Below are positions 1-8,240 of a stretch of DNA of 23,568 bases, piece after piece; positions within the stretch are counted from its first letter, which is position 1, and the number at the start of each line of letters is the position of its first letter. Origin of the DNA: JBOHER01 sp050701115 (GTDB lineage: Bacteria > Actinomycetota > Actinomycetes > Mycobacteriales > Pseudonocardiaceae); the NCBI GenBank assembly GCA_050701115.1, contig JBOHER010000136.1, forward strand, positions 1 to 23,568. Direction: 5' to 3'. The notes below the pieces were generated by a model. The model worked only from the letters and a program-made list of their open reading frames with translations, was not told where the DNA came from and did not search any database. The position numbers and the translations under genes are program-made.

Positions 1-1
1 G

Positions 2-118
2 GTCATCGCCAACTTCAAGACCTGGCGAATCATGCACACCGACTACCGCAGACCACTCGCAACATTCACGACAACCATCTCAGCGATAGTTGGCTTGCAC
101 TTCTACGCGACCTCCTGA
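2..118 (+). pseudogene. IS5-type transposase, C-terminal end (cut by window edge)
   Basis: Frame 2 is open from the window edge to a TGA at 116-118 and encodes 38 residues, including HTDYRRPL and ending in GLHFYATS. This resembles the extreme C-terminus of actinobacterial IS5-family DDE transposases, in which a 'tDYRRP...' segment precedes a hydrophobic tail. Only the end is visible, so I cannot say whether the element is intact or a fragment. It points toward the 3' end of the kamA operon, whose last gene ends at 333. No terminal inverted repeat can be assigned because the other end lies outside the window. The family call rests on recall of the motif. Confidence 0.6.
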
Positions 119-332
119 ATAACCCTCCATCCATTATTTTTGGAGGTATGGCCATGCGTGGCTCTCTTCGCAAGAATTCGATAGCGGCTGGAATTGTTGT
201 TGGCCGTCACTCGGAATTCCCACGAGATCGTCACTCAAGGCGAAGATGTCCGTTCCTCGATCCCTGCCGCTCCTGTCCTGACGAGGAAGGGCCTCGACCG
301 TCGTCAGCGTGAGTGTCTGTTGATCTGCAAAT
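119..332. other. Intergenic region, transposase end to SGNH gene end
   Basis: No convincing gene is present. A short inverted repeat, CCTCCA (124-129) and TGGAGG (141-146), flanks an 11-nt AT-rich loop just after the transposase stop. It could be a weak terminator or part of the IS end. The minus-strand open frame at 134-376 overlaps the end of the SGNH gene and has no recognisable domain. Confidence 0.4.
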
Positions 333-1430
333 TCAGCGACGGTCAACAGCCGCACTGCGAAAATCGGGCACCGCATGCAGGGTGTCGTCCGAGCCCACCA
401 CGCACGCGGCCGATCCGGACGTGCTCGCCAGGAACTCTGTCAGGCAGCGGCCGAATTGCACGTGCCCGGCGATGTTGGTGTGAAACGACTCCTGGACCGC
501 GTGCGGGGCGCGGTAGGTATCGCCGAGGTCGTTCCACCGCACGGTAAGCCTGCTGAACCATTCCGAGCGCGGATCATCCCCGCCGGAGCAGGCCTCGTGG
601 CCGACGCCTGCCCTGGACAGATCGAGGAAACGGGCACCTACCTGTGTCGCCGCGGCGCGCAGGCCTTCGCTCAGTGTCCGGACGCCCTCGGTGGCGAACC
701 ACAGCAGGTCTTCCCGCTGAAACGGGCAGCCGTTGAGACTGCGCAGGTTCTCCGGAATGCCCGGCCCGATCGGCGAGGCATAGGACTGCAAGATCAGCTG
801 GTAGTCGTCCCGCTGGTAGCCCGCGTCGGCGAGTACGGTCTCGATATCGTTGAGCGCTTGAACCACTTTCGGCACCATTGCGTCCACTGTGGACTGCCAG
901 CGGGGTGCGACGGACGCACTGCACGGCGGTCCCCGGAACCAGGAGCGGGCGCAGGCGGGTATCAGCTGGGAGAACTTGGGGTCGTCATTGGCGCCGACCG
1001 CCACGATCACGCCCGCGATGCGGTGCGTCTTCGTCAGCGCGCGCAACTGCTCGGCCTGGGAGGGCTCGCCGTACTGCTTGACATCGCCCAGTTGGACGTG
1101 GTTGGCGGGCGCACCCGAGCAGGCAAGGTTGATCGTCTCCTCGATGCTGGGCACGGACGTCTTGTGCACTGTGGACTGTGGCGAGCGGTGACACCAATTG
1201 CCCTCGGTTCCGTCGGTGTCCGGGGTGTAGTCTTCGGTGCCTTCGCCGGACAGCGAGCTGTCTCCCATACTGACCAGAGTCAGTGGACCTTGGTCTTCGA
1301 TAACCGGTTCCCTGGCTTGCTTGGGCACATCACCGGGGAAGAACAGCACGCCGAACAGGGTGCAGGCCAGCACAAGAACCAGCCCGCCGTGCACCAAGCG
1401 CGCCCGTGGCTTCCGATTCCCTCGCATCAC
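333..1430 (-). CDS. Membrane-anchored or secreted SGNH/GDSL hydrolase
   Basis: A 365-residue protein with a single hydrophobic segment at about residues 13-31 after a basic N-terminus (signal anchor or signal peptide). An SGNH-type catalytic fold follows. Block I is MGDSSLSGEG (nucleophile Ser), block III is VGANDD, and the C-terminal His is in SFHTNIAGH. Family members are extracytoplasmic esterases or lipases; the substrate cannot be read here. Cysteines (WCHRS, LACSG, PACARSW, PPCSAS, NGCPF, EACSGG, GRCL, AACV) suggest disulfides in an exported domain. GTG at 1430 overlaps the TGA of the upstream FAD oxidase gene (GTGA), and ATG follows at 1427, so translational coupling is likely and the exact start is ambiguous by one codon. 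It is the last gene of the kamA operon. Confidence 0.8.
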   Translation of the reverse strand: MMRGNRKPRARLVHGGLVLVLACTLFGVLFFPGDVPKQAREPVIEDQGPLTLVSMGDSSLSGEGTEDYTPDTDGTEGNWCHRSPQSTVHKTSVPSIEETINLACSGAPANHVQLGDVKQYGEPSQAEQLRALTKTHRIAGVIVAVGANDDPKFSQLIPACARSWFRGPPCSASVAPRWQSTVDAMVPKVVQALNDIETVLADAGYQRDDYQLILQSYASPIGPGIPENLRSLNGCPFQREDLLWFATEGVRTLSEGLRAAATQVGARFLDLSRAGVGHEACSGGDDPRSEWFSRLTVRWNDLGDTYRAPHAVQESFHTNIAGHVQFGRCLTEFLASTSGSAACVVGSDDTLHAVPDFRSAAVDRR

Positions 1431-3109
1431 GTCGAGCCTACGCCGCCCGCCCGCCGCGATTTCGTAGCGGTGTGTGGCATACGCACGTCCGGACCCGGTG
1501 CGGGTAACAGCACTCCGGGGTTGAGGATTCCTGCCGGGTCCAGGGCGTGTTTGGCGGCCGCCAATGCTGACGCGAAGGGGTCCGGGCGTTGGGTGTCGTA
1601 CCAGGGCCGGTGGTCACGCCCGACCGCATGGTGGTGGGTGATCGTGCCGCCGTGCGCGGTGAGTGCGCCGGAAACAGCAGCTTTGATCTCGTCCCACTGC
1701 GACACAGTGCTGCCCCATCGACCTGCGGCGTATATGCCGAAGTAGGGGGCTGGGCCGTCGGGGTAGACGTGGGTGAACCGGCAGGTCACCACGCCGGTGC
1801 CGCTGACCTGACGGATCGCGTCGGTCGCCGCCTGGATGACCGCGGCATGCAGCGTCTCGAACCGGTCCCAGGTGCACGCCGTTTCGAAGGTCTCAACGAT
1901 CACGGACTGTTGGGCCAGGGCGTCGCGCTGGTAAGGCATGCGCAGGAAGGCCGACCGCCATGCCTGGGTGGCGCCCGTGTTCCCGCGCGAGTCCGTAGCG
2001 CTGTCGGTGAAGCGAGGCGCGGCGGGCACCTCGCCACCGCGGTCACGACACAACTCCAGCGCCCGCCGCAGCCAGGTGTCGACGGGATGATCTGCCGATT
2101 CGAACCCCAGCACCAGGACACCGCCACCGACGGCGGTACCGGCATTGAGGAACGACTCGGCCGGGTCGAGCAGCCTGCAGTTTGCCGGATAGAGACCGGA
2201 CTGCGCGATGGCCCTGGTCGCCGCGACAGCCGCTGGATAGTCAGCGAAGTGCACCGAGGCGTTCGCTCGCCACCGTGGGCGGTGTTGCAGCCGCATCCAC
2301 GCCTCGGTGATGACGCCGAGGGTGCCTTCGGACCCGAGGTAGAGCCGGTCGGGAGCTGGGCCTGCACCTGAGCCGGGCAGTCGGCGGGACTGGCTGATCC
2401 CCGAGGGCGTCACCACGCGGAGTGACTCGACCAAGTCGTCGATGTGGGTGTGGAGGGTGGCGTAGTGCCCGCCCGCGCGGGTGGCCAGCCAGCCGCCGAG
2501 GGAGGAGAACTCGAACGACTGTGGATAGTGCCGCAGTGTAAGTCCGCTCGTACGCAGCTGGTCCTCCAGGTGCGGGCCGAGGACTCCGGCCTGGATACTG
2601 GCGGCCCGGCTGGTGCGGTCGATCTCCAGCACCCGGTCGAGGTGCCCCAGGTCCAGGCTCACCGCTCCGGGGTAGTCGCGGTCGAAGCGTGGTTCGATGC
2701 CACCGACCACGGAGCTGCCGCCGCCGTAGGGGATGACCGCGATCCCGGCCCGTGTGCACCAGTCGAGCAGGTCGACGACATCCTGCTCGGTGCGTGGCCG
2801 AGCGATCAGATCCGGCACGTTGCGCACGTCGCCGAGCAGGTTGCGGACCACGTCACGGAATGCCTTGCCGTGGCTGTGCGCCGCTCGGTCGGCCGGGCCG
2901 GCCGAGCACAGGTGGGCCAGCGAGGTTGGTGCGCTCACCTGTGTCGGCGGCAGGTCGAGGGACAGCACGTCGGGCGGTTCGTGGATGGCAAGGTCGGCGC
3001 CGGGGAGCAGCGTCGCGGTGCGCGCTGTCAGAGCCTGGCGTTCCTCGCCGTGCACCGCGTCCTCGATGGCGCCCCAGCCCCACCACGAGCGCGTCCTGTG
3101 ATTCGTCAT
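1427..3109 (-). CDS. FAD-binding oxidase, alkyldihydroxyacetonephosphate synthase-like
   Basis: A 560-residue VAO/PCMH-type flavoprotein. Near the N-terminus is RSWWGWG, typical of AGPS-like proteins. The FAD-binding part includes PDLIARPRTEQDV (about 99-111), PYGGGSSVVGG (127-137), YPQSFEFSSLGGWLATRAGG (195-214) and LGSEGTLGVITEAW (258-271). The C-terminal cap has ITHHHAVGRDHRPWY (490-504) with the His triad of the family, and it ends with DPAGILNPGVLL. AGPS forms the ether bond of ether lipids. Many bacterial homologues are of unknown substrate, so alkyl-DHAP synthesis is not established. It lies 70 bp downstream of kamA and overlaps the SGNH gene by 4 bp, so the three genes are probably co-transcribed. 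The ATG at 3109 has no clear Shine-Dalgarno sequence but gives the normal family N-terminus. Confidence 0.85.
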   Translation of the reverse strand: MTNHRTRSWWGWGAIEDAVHGEERQALTARTATLLPGADLAIHEPPDVLSLDLPPTQVSAPTSLAHLCSAGPADRAAHSHGKAFRDVVRNLLGDVRNVPDLIARPRTEQDVVDLLDWCTRAGIAVIPYGGGSSVVGGIEPRFDRDYPGAVSLDLGHLDRVLEIDRTSRAASIQAGVLGPHLEDQLRTSGLTLRHYPQSFEFSSLGGWLATRAGGHYATLHTHIDDLVESLRVVTPSGISQSRRLPGSGAGPAPDRLYLGSEGTLGVITEAWMRLQHRPRWRANASVHFADYPAAVAATRAIAQSGLYPANCRLLDPAESFLNAGTAVGGGVLVLGFESADHPVDTWLRRALELCRDRGGEVPAAPRFTDSATDSRGNTGATQAWRSAFLRMPYQRDALAQQSVIVETFETACTWDRFETLHAAVIQAATDAIRQVSGTGVVTCRFTHVYPDGPAPYFGIYAAGRWGSTVSQWDEIKAAVSGALTAHGGTITHHHAVGRDHRPWYDTQRPDPFASALAAAKHALDPAGILNPGVLLPAPGPDVRMPHTATKSRRAGGVGST

Positions 3110-3140
3110 CAGGGTTTCGTACCTTACCGAGCCGTCACCG

Positions 3141-3171
3141 CTGGTCGGACCGGGCGATCACCTGCGACCAG
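3141..3171. repeat. Small hairpin between kamA and the FAD oxidase gene
   Basis: CTGGTCG (3141-3147) pairs perfectly with CGACCAG (3165-3171) around a 17-nt loop, in the 70-bp gap between kamA and the FAD oxidase gene. No T-tract follows on the minus strand. A processing or attenuation role is possible, but chance is also reasonable for a 7-bp stem. Confidence 0.35.
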
Positions 3172-3179
3172 TCACCGGC

Positions 3180-4589
3180 TCACCCGACCCCGCGCGTGGA
3201 CCAGCACCCCGCGTCCGACCACCAGCGCTGGCCGCCCTCGGGCAGGGTCGAGATCGGGTCGTAGTACGGGTAGCGGCGGGTCAGTGCCTCCGGGTCGTCC
3301 CGTTCGATATGGGTCCGGTAATTCTTCGTCCAGTAGGAGATGCCGCGCTCCCGGTCGTACTCGGCGATCTGGTGCACCCAGCGCTTGCCGACGTAGGGCA
3401 CGTCACAGATGATCCGCGGAGTGGCGTAGCCGGGTAGGTATCCCATGATCGCGTGCTGCAGGTCCTGTGCTTCCCACACCGCCACCCGCCAGTGTTCGGC
3501 GTTGGGAATCATGTCGCACATGTAGAAGTAGTAGGGCAGGATGTTCGCCTCACCCTGCAGCGCGAAGCACAGATCCAGCAGAGCTTCCGGGGTCGCGTTG
3601 ACCCCGCGCATCAGCACGCCCTGGTTCCGCACGTCGCGGACCCCGACCGCCAGCGCGGTGTGCGCGGCCTCGGCGACCAGTGGGGTCACCGACTGGGCGT
3701 GGTTGACGTGGGTGTGGATGGCGAGGTTCACCCCGCGCCGGGCGGCGGTGCGGGCGACCCGCTCCAGTCCTTCGACCACCTTCGGCTGTAACCAGTGCTG
3801 CGGCAGGCCGGCAAGGGCCTTGGTGGCGAGCCTGATGTCGCGCACCGACTCGATGTCGAGCAGCCGCATCAGGAAGGACTCGAGCTGGTGCCACGGCACG
3901 TTCGCGACATCGCCGCCGGACACCACGACGTCCCGGACCCCGGGGGTCGCTCGGAGGTAGTCGATCATCGCGTCCTGCCGGTCGACCGGTTTGAGGGCGA
4001 GCTTGTGCTTGTCGACCTGAGGGGTGGAGTTGCCGACCAGGTCCATCCGGGTGCAGTGGCCGCAGTACTGCGGGCAGGTGGACAGCAGTTCGGCGAGCAC
4101 CTTGGTGGGGTAGCGGTGCGTGAGTCCCTCGGCCACCCACATTTCCGCTTCGTGCAGCGAATCGCGCTCGGAATGCGGGTGGGACGGCCAGACCGGATCG
4201 CGGTCGGAGCGCACGGGCAGCATGTACCTGCGAATCGGGTCGGCATAGAACGTCTCGGTGAACTCGGCCAGGTCCGCGTGCGGACCCATGGTGTTGAGCA
4301 TCTGCGGCGGCAACAGCATGGACATCGTGGCCATGTCCCGCTGGTCGGCTTCGAGGTCGGTGTAGAACCGCTCGTCGAGCAGTCCGCCCATGACGCCGCG
4401 CAATTGCTTGATGTTGCGTACACAGTGCACCCGTTGCCATTGGGCGTCCCGCCACTGCGCCTCGGTCACGTCGGACCAGCCGGGTATGCGTCGCCAGTCA
4501 GGCTCGGTCAGCTCGGTGCGCCGGTAGATGTAGGGCTGGTCCAGCGAATCGCAGGCGTGCTGCGCGGGACGCTCGGATACCGCGGTCAT
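3180..4589 (-). CDS. kamA: Lysine 2,3-aminomutase (radical SAM, PLP)
   Basis: A 469-residue protein matching lysine 2,3-aminomutase, which converts L-lysine to L-beta-lysine with a 4Fe-4S cluster, SAM and PLP. The cluster motif CPQYCGHC gives Cys172, Cys176 and Cys179, followed by Arg181 at the position of the carboxylate-binding Arg134 of the clostridial enzyme. Asp359 (YFYMCD) and Asp396 (RIICDVP) are exactly 37 residues apart. They match Asp293 and Asp330 of the clostridial enzyme, which bind the substrate epsilon-amino group; in glutamate aminomutases these are Lys and Asn. Lys402 (YVGK) is the likely PLP lysine. Lysine is therefore the expected substrate. The long N- and C-termini separate it from the short EpmB type. 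ATG at 4589 has a strong GAGGAGGA site at 4593-4600. It is the first gene of a minus-strand operon with the FAD oxidase and SGNH hydrolase. No beta-lysine acetyltransferase (AblB) gene is adjacent. Confidence 0.9.
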   Translation of the reverse strand: MTAVSERPAQHACDSLDQPYIYRRTELTEPDWRRIPGWSDVTEAQWRDAQWQRVHCVRNIKQLRGVMGGLLDERFYTDLEADQRDMATMSMLLPPQMLNTMGPHADLAEFTETFYADPIRRYMLPVRSDRDPVWPSHPHSERDSLHEAEMWVAEGLTHRYPTKVLAELLSTCPQYCGHCTRMDLVGNSTPQVDKHKLALKPVDRQDAMIDYLRATPGVRDVVVSGGDVANVPWHQLESFLMRLLDIESVRDIRLATKALAGLPQHWLQPKVVEGLERVARTAARRGVNLAIHTHVNHAQSVTPLVAEAAHTALAVGVRDVRNQGVLMRGVNATPEALLDLCFALQGEANILPYYFYMCDMIPNAEHWRVAVWEAQDLQHAIMGYLPGYATPRIICDVPYVGKRWVHQIAEYDRERGISYWTKNYRTHIERDDPEALTRRYPYYDPISTLPEGGQRWWSDAGCWSTRGVG

Positions 4590-4741
4590 CTGTCCTCCTC
4601 ATTGTGGGGGCAACAGAAGAACATCCTGTCATATCGCTGTGTTTCCGTAAATATTCTTGCACCGATGCCGCGTGTCAGCGAATCCGAACGCAACTCGGGA
4701 GTGTCGAACGCGACAGCGGTACCACCCGGCAGACTGCACGA

Positions 4742-6355
4742 ATGACCGAAACTGTGCTGCTGACTGGCGGCCGCGTTCATTCCCCGGCCGCGCCGGACGC
4801 CACCGCCATGGCGGTCAGCGCGGGGACCGTGGTCTGGGTGGGTCAGGACGGCCCCGGCCGGGCTCTGCACCCCGACGCCGAGGAGATCCCGCTGGACGGC
4901 GCGTTCGTCGCGCCTGCCTTCGTCGACGCGCATGTCCACGCCACCGCCGCCGGACTGCATCTCACCGGACTGGACCTCACCGGCGTGCGCGATGCGCGCG
5001 AACTGCTCTACGAGGTCCGCGCACGCGCGTCAACGATGCACCGGGGGGAGATCCTGCTGGCGCACGGATGGGACGACACGACGTGGACCAAGCTGCCCAG
5101 CAGGGCAGAACTCGACGAGGCAGCCGACGCTTTCCCGGTCTATCTCAGCAGGGTGGATGTGCACTCCGCACTGGTGTCCTCCGGGCTGATCGAACTCGCC
5201 CCGGAAGCGACCACCGCTGCGGGCTGGTCGGCCGACGGACCGGTGAGCGGTGCCGCGCATCACCTGCTGCGCGGCGCGGTACGTGCCGAGATCGCCCCAG
5301 AACAGCGGACCCACGCGCAACGGACGTTTCTGGCCGCTGCCGCCGCTGCGGGGATCGCCAGCGTGCACGAATGTGCCGGTCCGGACATCTCGAGCGAGAG
5401 CGACCTTACCGACCTGCTCGAACTCGCCTCGCGGCCCGAGGTTCCCGAGGTGGTGGCCTACTGGGGTGAGCTGATCAGCCCGGACGACCCGGGCACGGTC
5501 GATCTCGCCAAGGGGCTCGGCGTGCGCGGGCTCGCGGGTGACCTTTTCGTTGACGGTGCGCTCGGCTCGCGCACCGCGGCCCTCGGCTCGCCCTATGCCG
5601 ATGATCCGACCAGCCGAGGCAACCGGTACCTGGATGCGGACGCGATCGCCGGGCACATCGTGGCCTGCACCAACGCGGGTCTCCAGGCGGGTTTCCACGT
5701 CATCGGAGATGCCGCGGTCGCCGAGGTCATCGAGGGTTATCGGCGCGCCGAAGAGCTGGTAGGGTGCAGAGCGATCGCGGGCGGCAAGCACCGCCTTGAG
5801 CACGTCGAGATGGTGGATGCCGACCAAGCTGCCGCGCTGGCACGGTGGAACGTGGCCGCTTCGGTGCAGCCAGCCTTCGATGCGCTCTGGGGCGGGGAGC
5901 GTGGCATGTATGCCACCCGGCTCGGGCGCGAACGGGCGCTCGGGCTCAACCCGCTGCGCATGCTCGCCGCGCACGGCGTGCTACTCGCCTGCGGCTCGGA
6001 CGCGCCGGTGACGCCGCTGGACCCCTGGGGAGGTGTCCGTGCCGCGGCGCTGCACCGGACACCCGGCGCGGGATTGTCCGCACGTGCCGCGTTCAACGCG
6101 CACACCAGGGGCGGGCACCGAGCCGCAGGGGTGACCGATGGGGTCAGCGGCACGCTGGTGCCTGGAGCGCCTGCGCACTACGCGGTGTGGGAGGCGGGCG
6201 AACTCGTGGTGGCCGCGGCCGATTCCAGGGTTCAGCGCTGGTCGACCGACCCACGTTCCCGGGTACCACCTCTGCCCTCGCTCGAACCCGAAGCGACCCT
6301 CCCGCGCTGCCTGCGCACCGTCCGCGCAGGCGTCACGATCTTCGAGGCTGAGTGA
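4742..6355 (+). CDS. YtcJ-like metal-dependent amidohydrolase
   Basis: A 537-residue amidohydrolase-superfamily protein. Metal-site motifs in order: FVDAHVHA (His64, His66), LFVDGALGSRTA (267-279), FHVIGD (His319), RLEHVEM (His354) and CGSDAPV (Asp420). The layout is that of the YtcJ/NfdA group, which hydrolyses N-formyl or N-acyl compounds; the substrate is unknown. At the place where YtcJ/NfdA proteins usually carry the carboxylated lysine (K-x-x-x-DG) this protein has Asp267. The frame is open back to 4604, but ATG at 4742 gives the family N-terminus (TVLLTGGRV). There is no Shine-Dalgarno sequence; CAGACT six nt before the ATG could be a leaderless -10 element. It is divergent from kamA and 52 bp upstream of lnt. 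Confidence 0.85.
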   Translation: MTETVLLTGGRVHSPAAPDATAMAVSAGTVVWVGQDGPGRALHPDAEEIPLDGAFVAPAFVDAHVHATAAGLHLTGLDLTGVRDARELLYEVRARASTMHRGEILLAHGWDDTTWTKLPSRAELDEAADAFPVYLSRVDVHSALVSSGLIELAPEATTAAGWSADGPVSGAAHHLLRGAVRAEIAPEQRTHAQRTFLAAAAAAGIASVHECAGPDISSESDLTDLLELASRPEVPEVVAYWGELISPDDPGTVDLAKGLGVRGLAGDLFVDGALGSRTAALGSPYADDPTSRGNRYLDADAIAGHIVACTNAGLQAGFHVIGDAAVAEVIEGYRRAEELVGCRAIAGGKHRLEHVEMVDADQAAALARWNVAASVQPAFDALWGGERGMYATRLGRERALGLNPLRMLAAHGVLLACGSDAPVTPLDPWGGVRAAALHRTPGAGLSARAAFNAHTRGGHRAAGVTDGVSGTLVPGAPAHYAVWEAGELVVAAADSRVQRWSTDPRSRVPPLPSLEPEATLPRCLRTVRAGVTIFEAE

Positions 6356-6394
6356 CGTTGGCGCACCGCTGGGCACCGGGTAGTCCTTTTCTCC

Positions 6395-6400
6395 TACGCT
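6395..6400 (+). promoter_or_regulatory. Candidate -10 element for a leaderless lnt transcript
   Basis: TACGCT fits TANNNT and lies 7 nt before the GTG start of lnt, so transcription would begin at or next to the start codon. No Shine-Dalgarno sequence precedes that GTG. No convincing -35 is seen. Confidence 0.4.
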
Positions 6401-6407
6401 TAGCTCC

Positions 6408-8240
6408 GTGACCGCAACCGCGCCGCACTCGTCCTCCGCGGTGTCCGAGCCATCCCGAGCCGCGCGCGGATCGCGGCGCCCGCTGCTGATCGGCGTGCCT
6501 GCCCGGCTGCTGCTGGCGGTGCTGTCGGCGGCACTGCTGTATCTGAGCTTTCCGCCGCGGCCGTTGTGGTGGCTGGCTCCGCTGGCCTTCACCGGCTTAG
6601 GCCTCCTGCTGTACCGCCGTAGGGCGTGGAGCGGTTTCGGCTACGGCTTCGTCTTCGCCTTCGCCTTCAATCTGGCTCACCTGGTGTGGATCGAGGACTT
6701 TCTCGGTGCCCAGTTCGGCTCCGCGCCCTGGCTCGCGTTGTCCGCGGTGATGGCATTGTTCGCCGCGATCGCCTGTGCGGCCATGACGGTCGTCAGCCGG
6801 CTTCCCGGTGCGCCGATGTGGATGGCGGCGCTGTACGTGGGGCAGGAGGCGTTGCGCTCGCATTGGCCGATCAACGGGTTCCCGTGGGGTCGGGTGGCGT
6901 TCAGCCAGCCGGACGGCGCGTTCACCTCGCTGGCGTCGGTGGGTGGCGCGCCGCTGGTGGGCTTCGCGGTCATGGTGTGCGGCTTCGGGGTGGCCCAGCT
7001 GGTCGTGAGTGTTTATGGTCGCCGGAGCAACCACTTTCACTCACGAGTGAGGGTCGCCAGGGTGTACGGTTCGCCCGTTCTGTTCGTGGTGCTACCTGTG
7101 CTCGCCGGGTTGCTGGTGTGGCCAACGGTGGGTACCGAGCCGACGGGTGGCAACGTGCGGGTGGCGGTGGTCCAGGGCAACGCACCCGATGTCGGTCTCG
7201 ACCTGCTGGGTGCGCGGGAGACGATCCGGCGCAACCATCTCGCGGAGAGCGATCGACTGCTCACCGCGATCGCCGACGGCCGGGTGGCCGCACCGGACCT
7301 GGTGATCTGGCCGGAGACGGCGACCGCACTCGCGGGCGACGATCCGGAGATCGGCGCACGGATCGCCCAGTTCGGGGTGCCCGCCCTGATCGGGGCGCTG
7401 TTCTACGTCCCGGGGGGTGGCGTCGAGAACGCCGTCGTGGCTTGGGATCCCGAGAACGGCCCAGGGCAGCGCTACGCCAAACAGGAACTCGTCCCCTTCG
7501 CCGAGTACGTGCCGATGCGCTCTATCGCGCGCTGGTTCACGCCCTTCGTGGACGACACCGCGGATATGCGCTCCGGTACCGCACCCGGGGTTCTCGAGTT
7601 CGACGGCGCCACGGTCGGGGTCGCCATCTGCTACGAGGCCGCCTACGACTACGTCTCGCGCGAGGCCGTCGAGGCAGGAGCGCGACTGCTCGTCGTGCCG
7701 ACCAACAACGCCTGGTACGGCCCGGGGGAGATGAGCTACCAGCAACTGGCCATGTCCCGGCTGCGCGCGGTGGAACTCGGCAGGGCGGTCGTGGTGGCGG
7801 CCACCAGCGGGGTCAGCGCGATCGTCCGGCCGGACGGCAGCGTGGTCACGTCAAGCGACCTGTACACGGCCGAATCCCTGGTCGAGGAGGTGCCGCTACG
7901 CGACAACAGCACGCTCGCGCAGCGGCTCGGAGCCTGGCCCGGGCGGATTCTGGTCGGTGTCGGCGTGGTCACACTGCTGGTGACGATAGGGTTTCGCTTT
8001 CGCGGCCGTACCGCGGCCGCGACGAGACGGGGGATGAGGACAGCCGATGACGGAAGGGGCCAAACCGATCAGCACGCAACCTCCGGGTGGGAGCGACCCC
8101 GTGCTGGTGGTGATTCCGACCTACAACGAGCGCGAGAATCTCCGCCCAGTGCTGACCCGGCTGCACAACACCCTACCTGCCGCGCACGCTCTGGTGGTCG
8201 ACGACGGAAGTCCGGACGGCACCGGCCACCTCGCCGATGA
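6408..8240 (+). CDS. lnt: Apolipoprotein N-acyltransferase
   Basis: An integral membrane enzyme that N-acylates the lipoprotein N-terminal cysteine. The N-terminal half has several hydrophobic segments (about residues 26-48, 53-69, 78-95, 107-130, 181-203 and 222-240). A nitrilase-type domain follows at about 249-495. The catalytic triad is visible: Glu303 (IWPETAT), Lys358 (RYAKQELVPF) and Cys408 (AICYEAA). A last membrane helix spans about 513-530. The family normally ends near residue 545. Here the frame continues for about 65 Arg/Gly/Pro-rich residues that overlap the first 194 bp of ppm in another frame, so the tail is probably unselected or the stop codon was lost. GTG at 6408 is the likely start. 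In Mycobacterium tuberculosis the equivalent Lnt and Ppm domains are fused in Ppm1. Confidence 0.9.
   Translation: MTATAPHSSSAVSEPSRAARGSRRPLLIGVPARLLLAVLSAALLYLSFPPRPLWWLAPLAFTGLGLLLYRRRAWSGFGYGFVFAFAFNLAHLVWIEDFLGAQFGSAPWLALSAVMALFAAIACAAMTVVSRLPGAPMWMAALYVGQEALRSHWPINGFPWGRVAFSQPDGAFTSLASVGGAPLVGFAVMVCGFGVAQLVVSVYGRRSNHFHSRVRVARVYGSPVLFVVLPVLAGLLVWPTVGTEPTGGNVRVAVVQGNAPDVGLDLLGARETIRRNHLAESDRLLTAIADGRVAAPDLVIWPETATALAGDDPEIGARIAQFGVPALIGALFYVPGGGVENAVVAWDPENGPGQRYAKQELVPFAEYVPMRSIARWFTPFVDDTADMRSGTAPGVLEFDGATVGVAICYEAAYDYVSREAVEAGARLLVVPTNNAWYGPGEMSYQQLAMSRLRAVELGRAVVVAATSGVSAIVRPDGSVVTSSDLYTAESLVEEVPLRDNSTLAQRLGAWPGRILVGVGVVTLLVTIGFRFRGRTAAATRRGMRTADDGRGQTDQHATSGWERPRAGGDSDLQRARESPPSADPAAQHPTCRARSGGRRRKSGRHRPPRR

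Noticed and set aside
134..376. 80-residue minus-strand open frame after the SGNH gene
   Set aside because: It overlaps the SGNH gene in another frame, has no recognisable motif, and its composition is ordinary for a chance frame.
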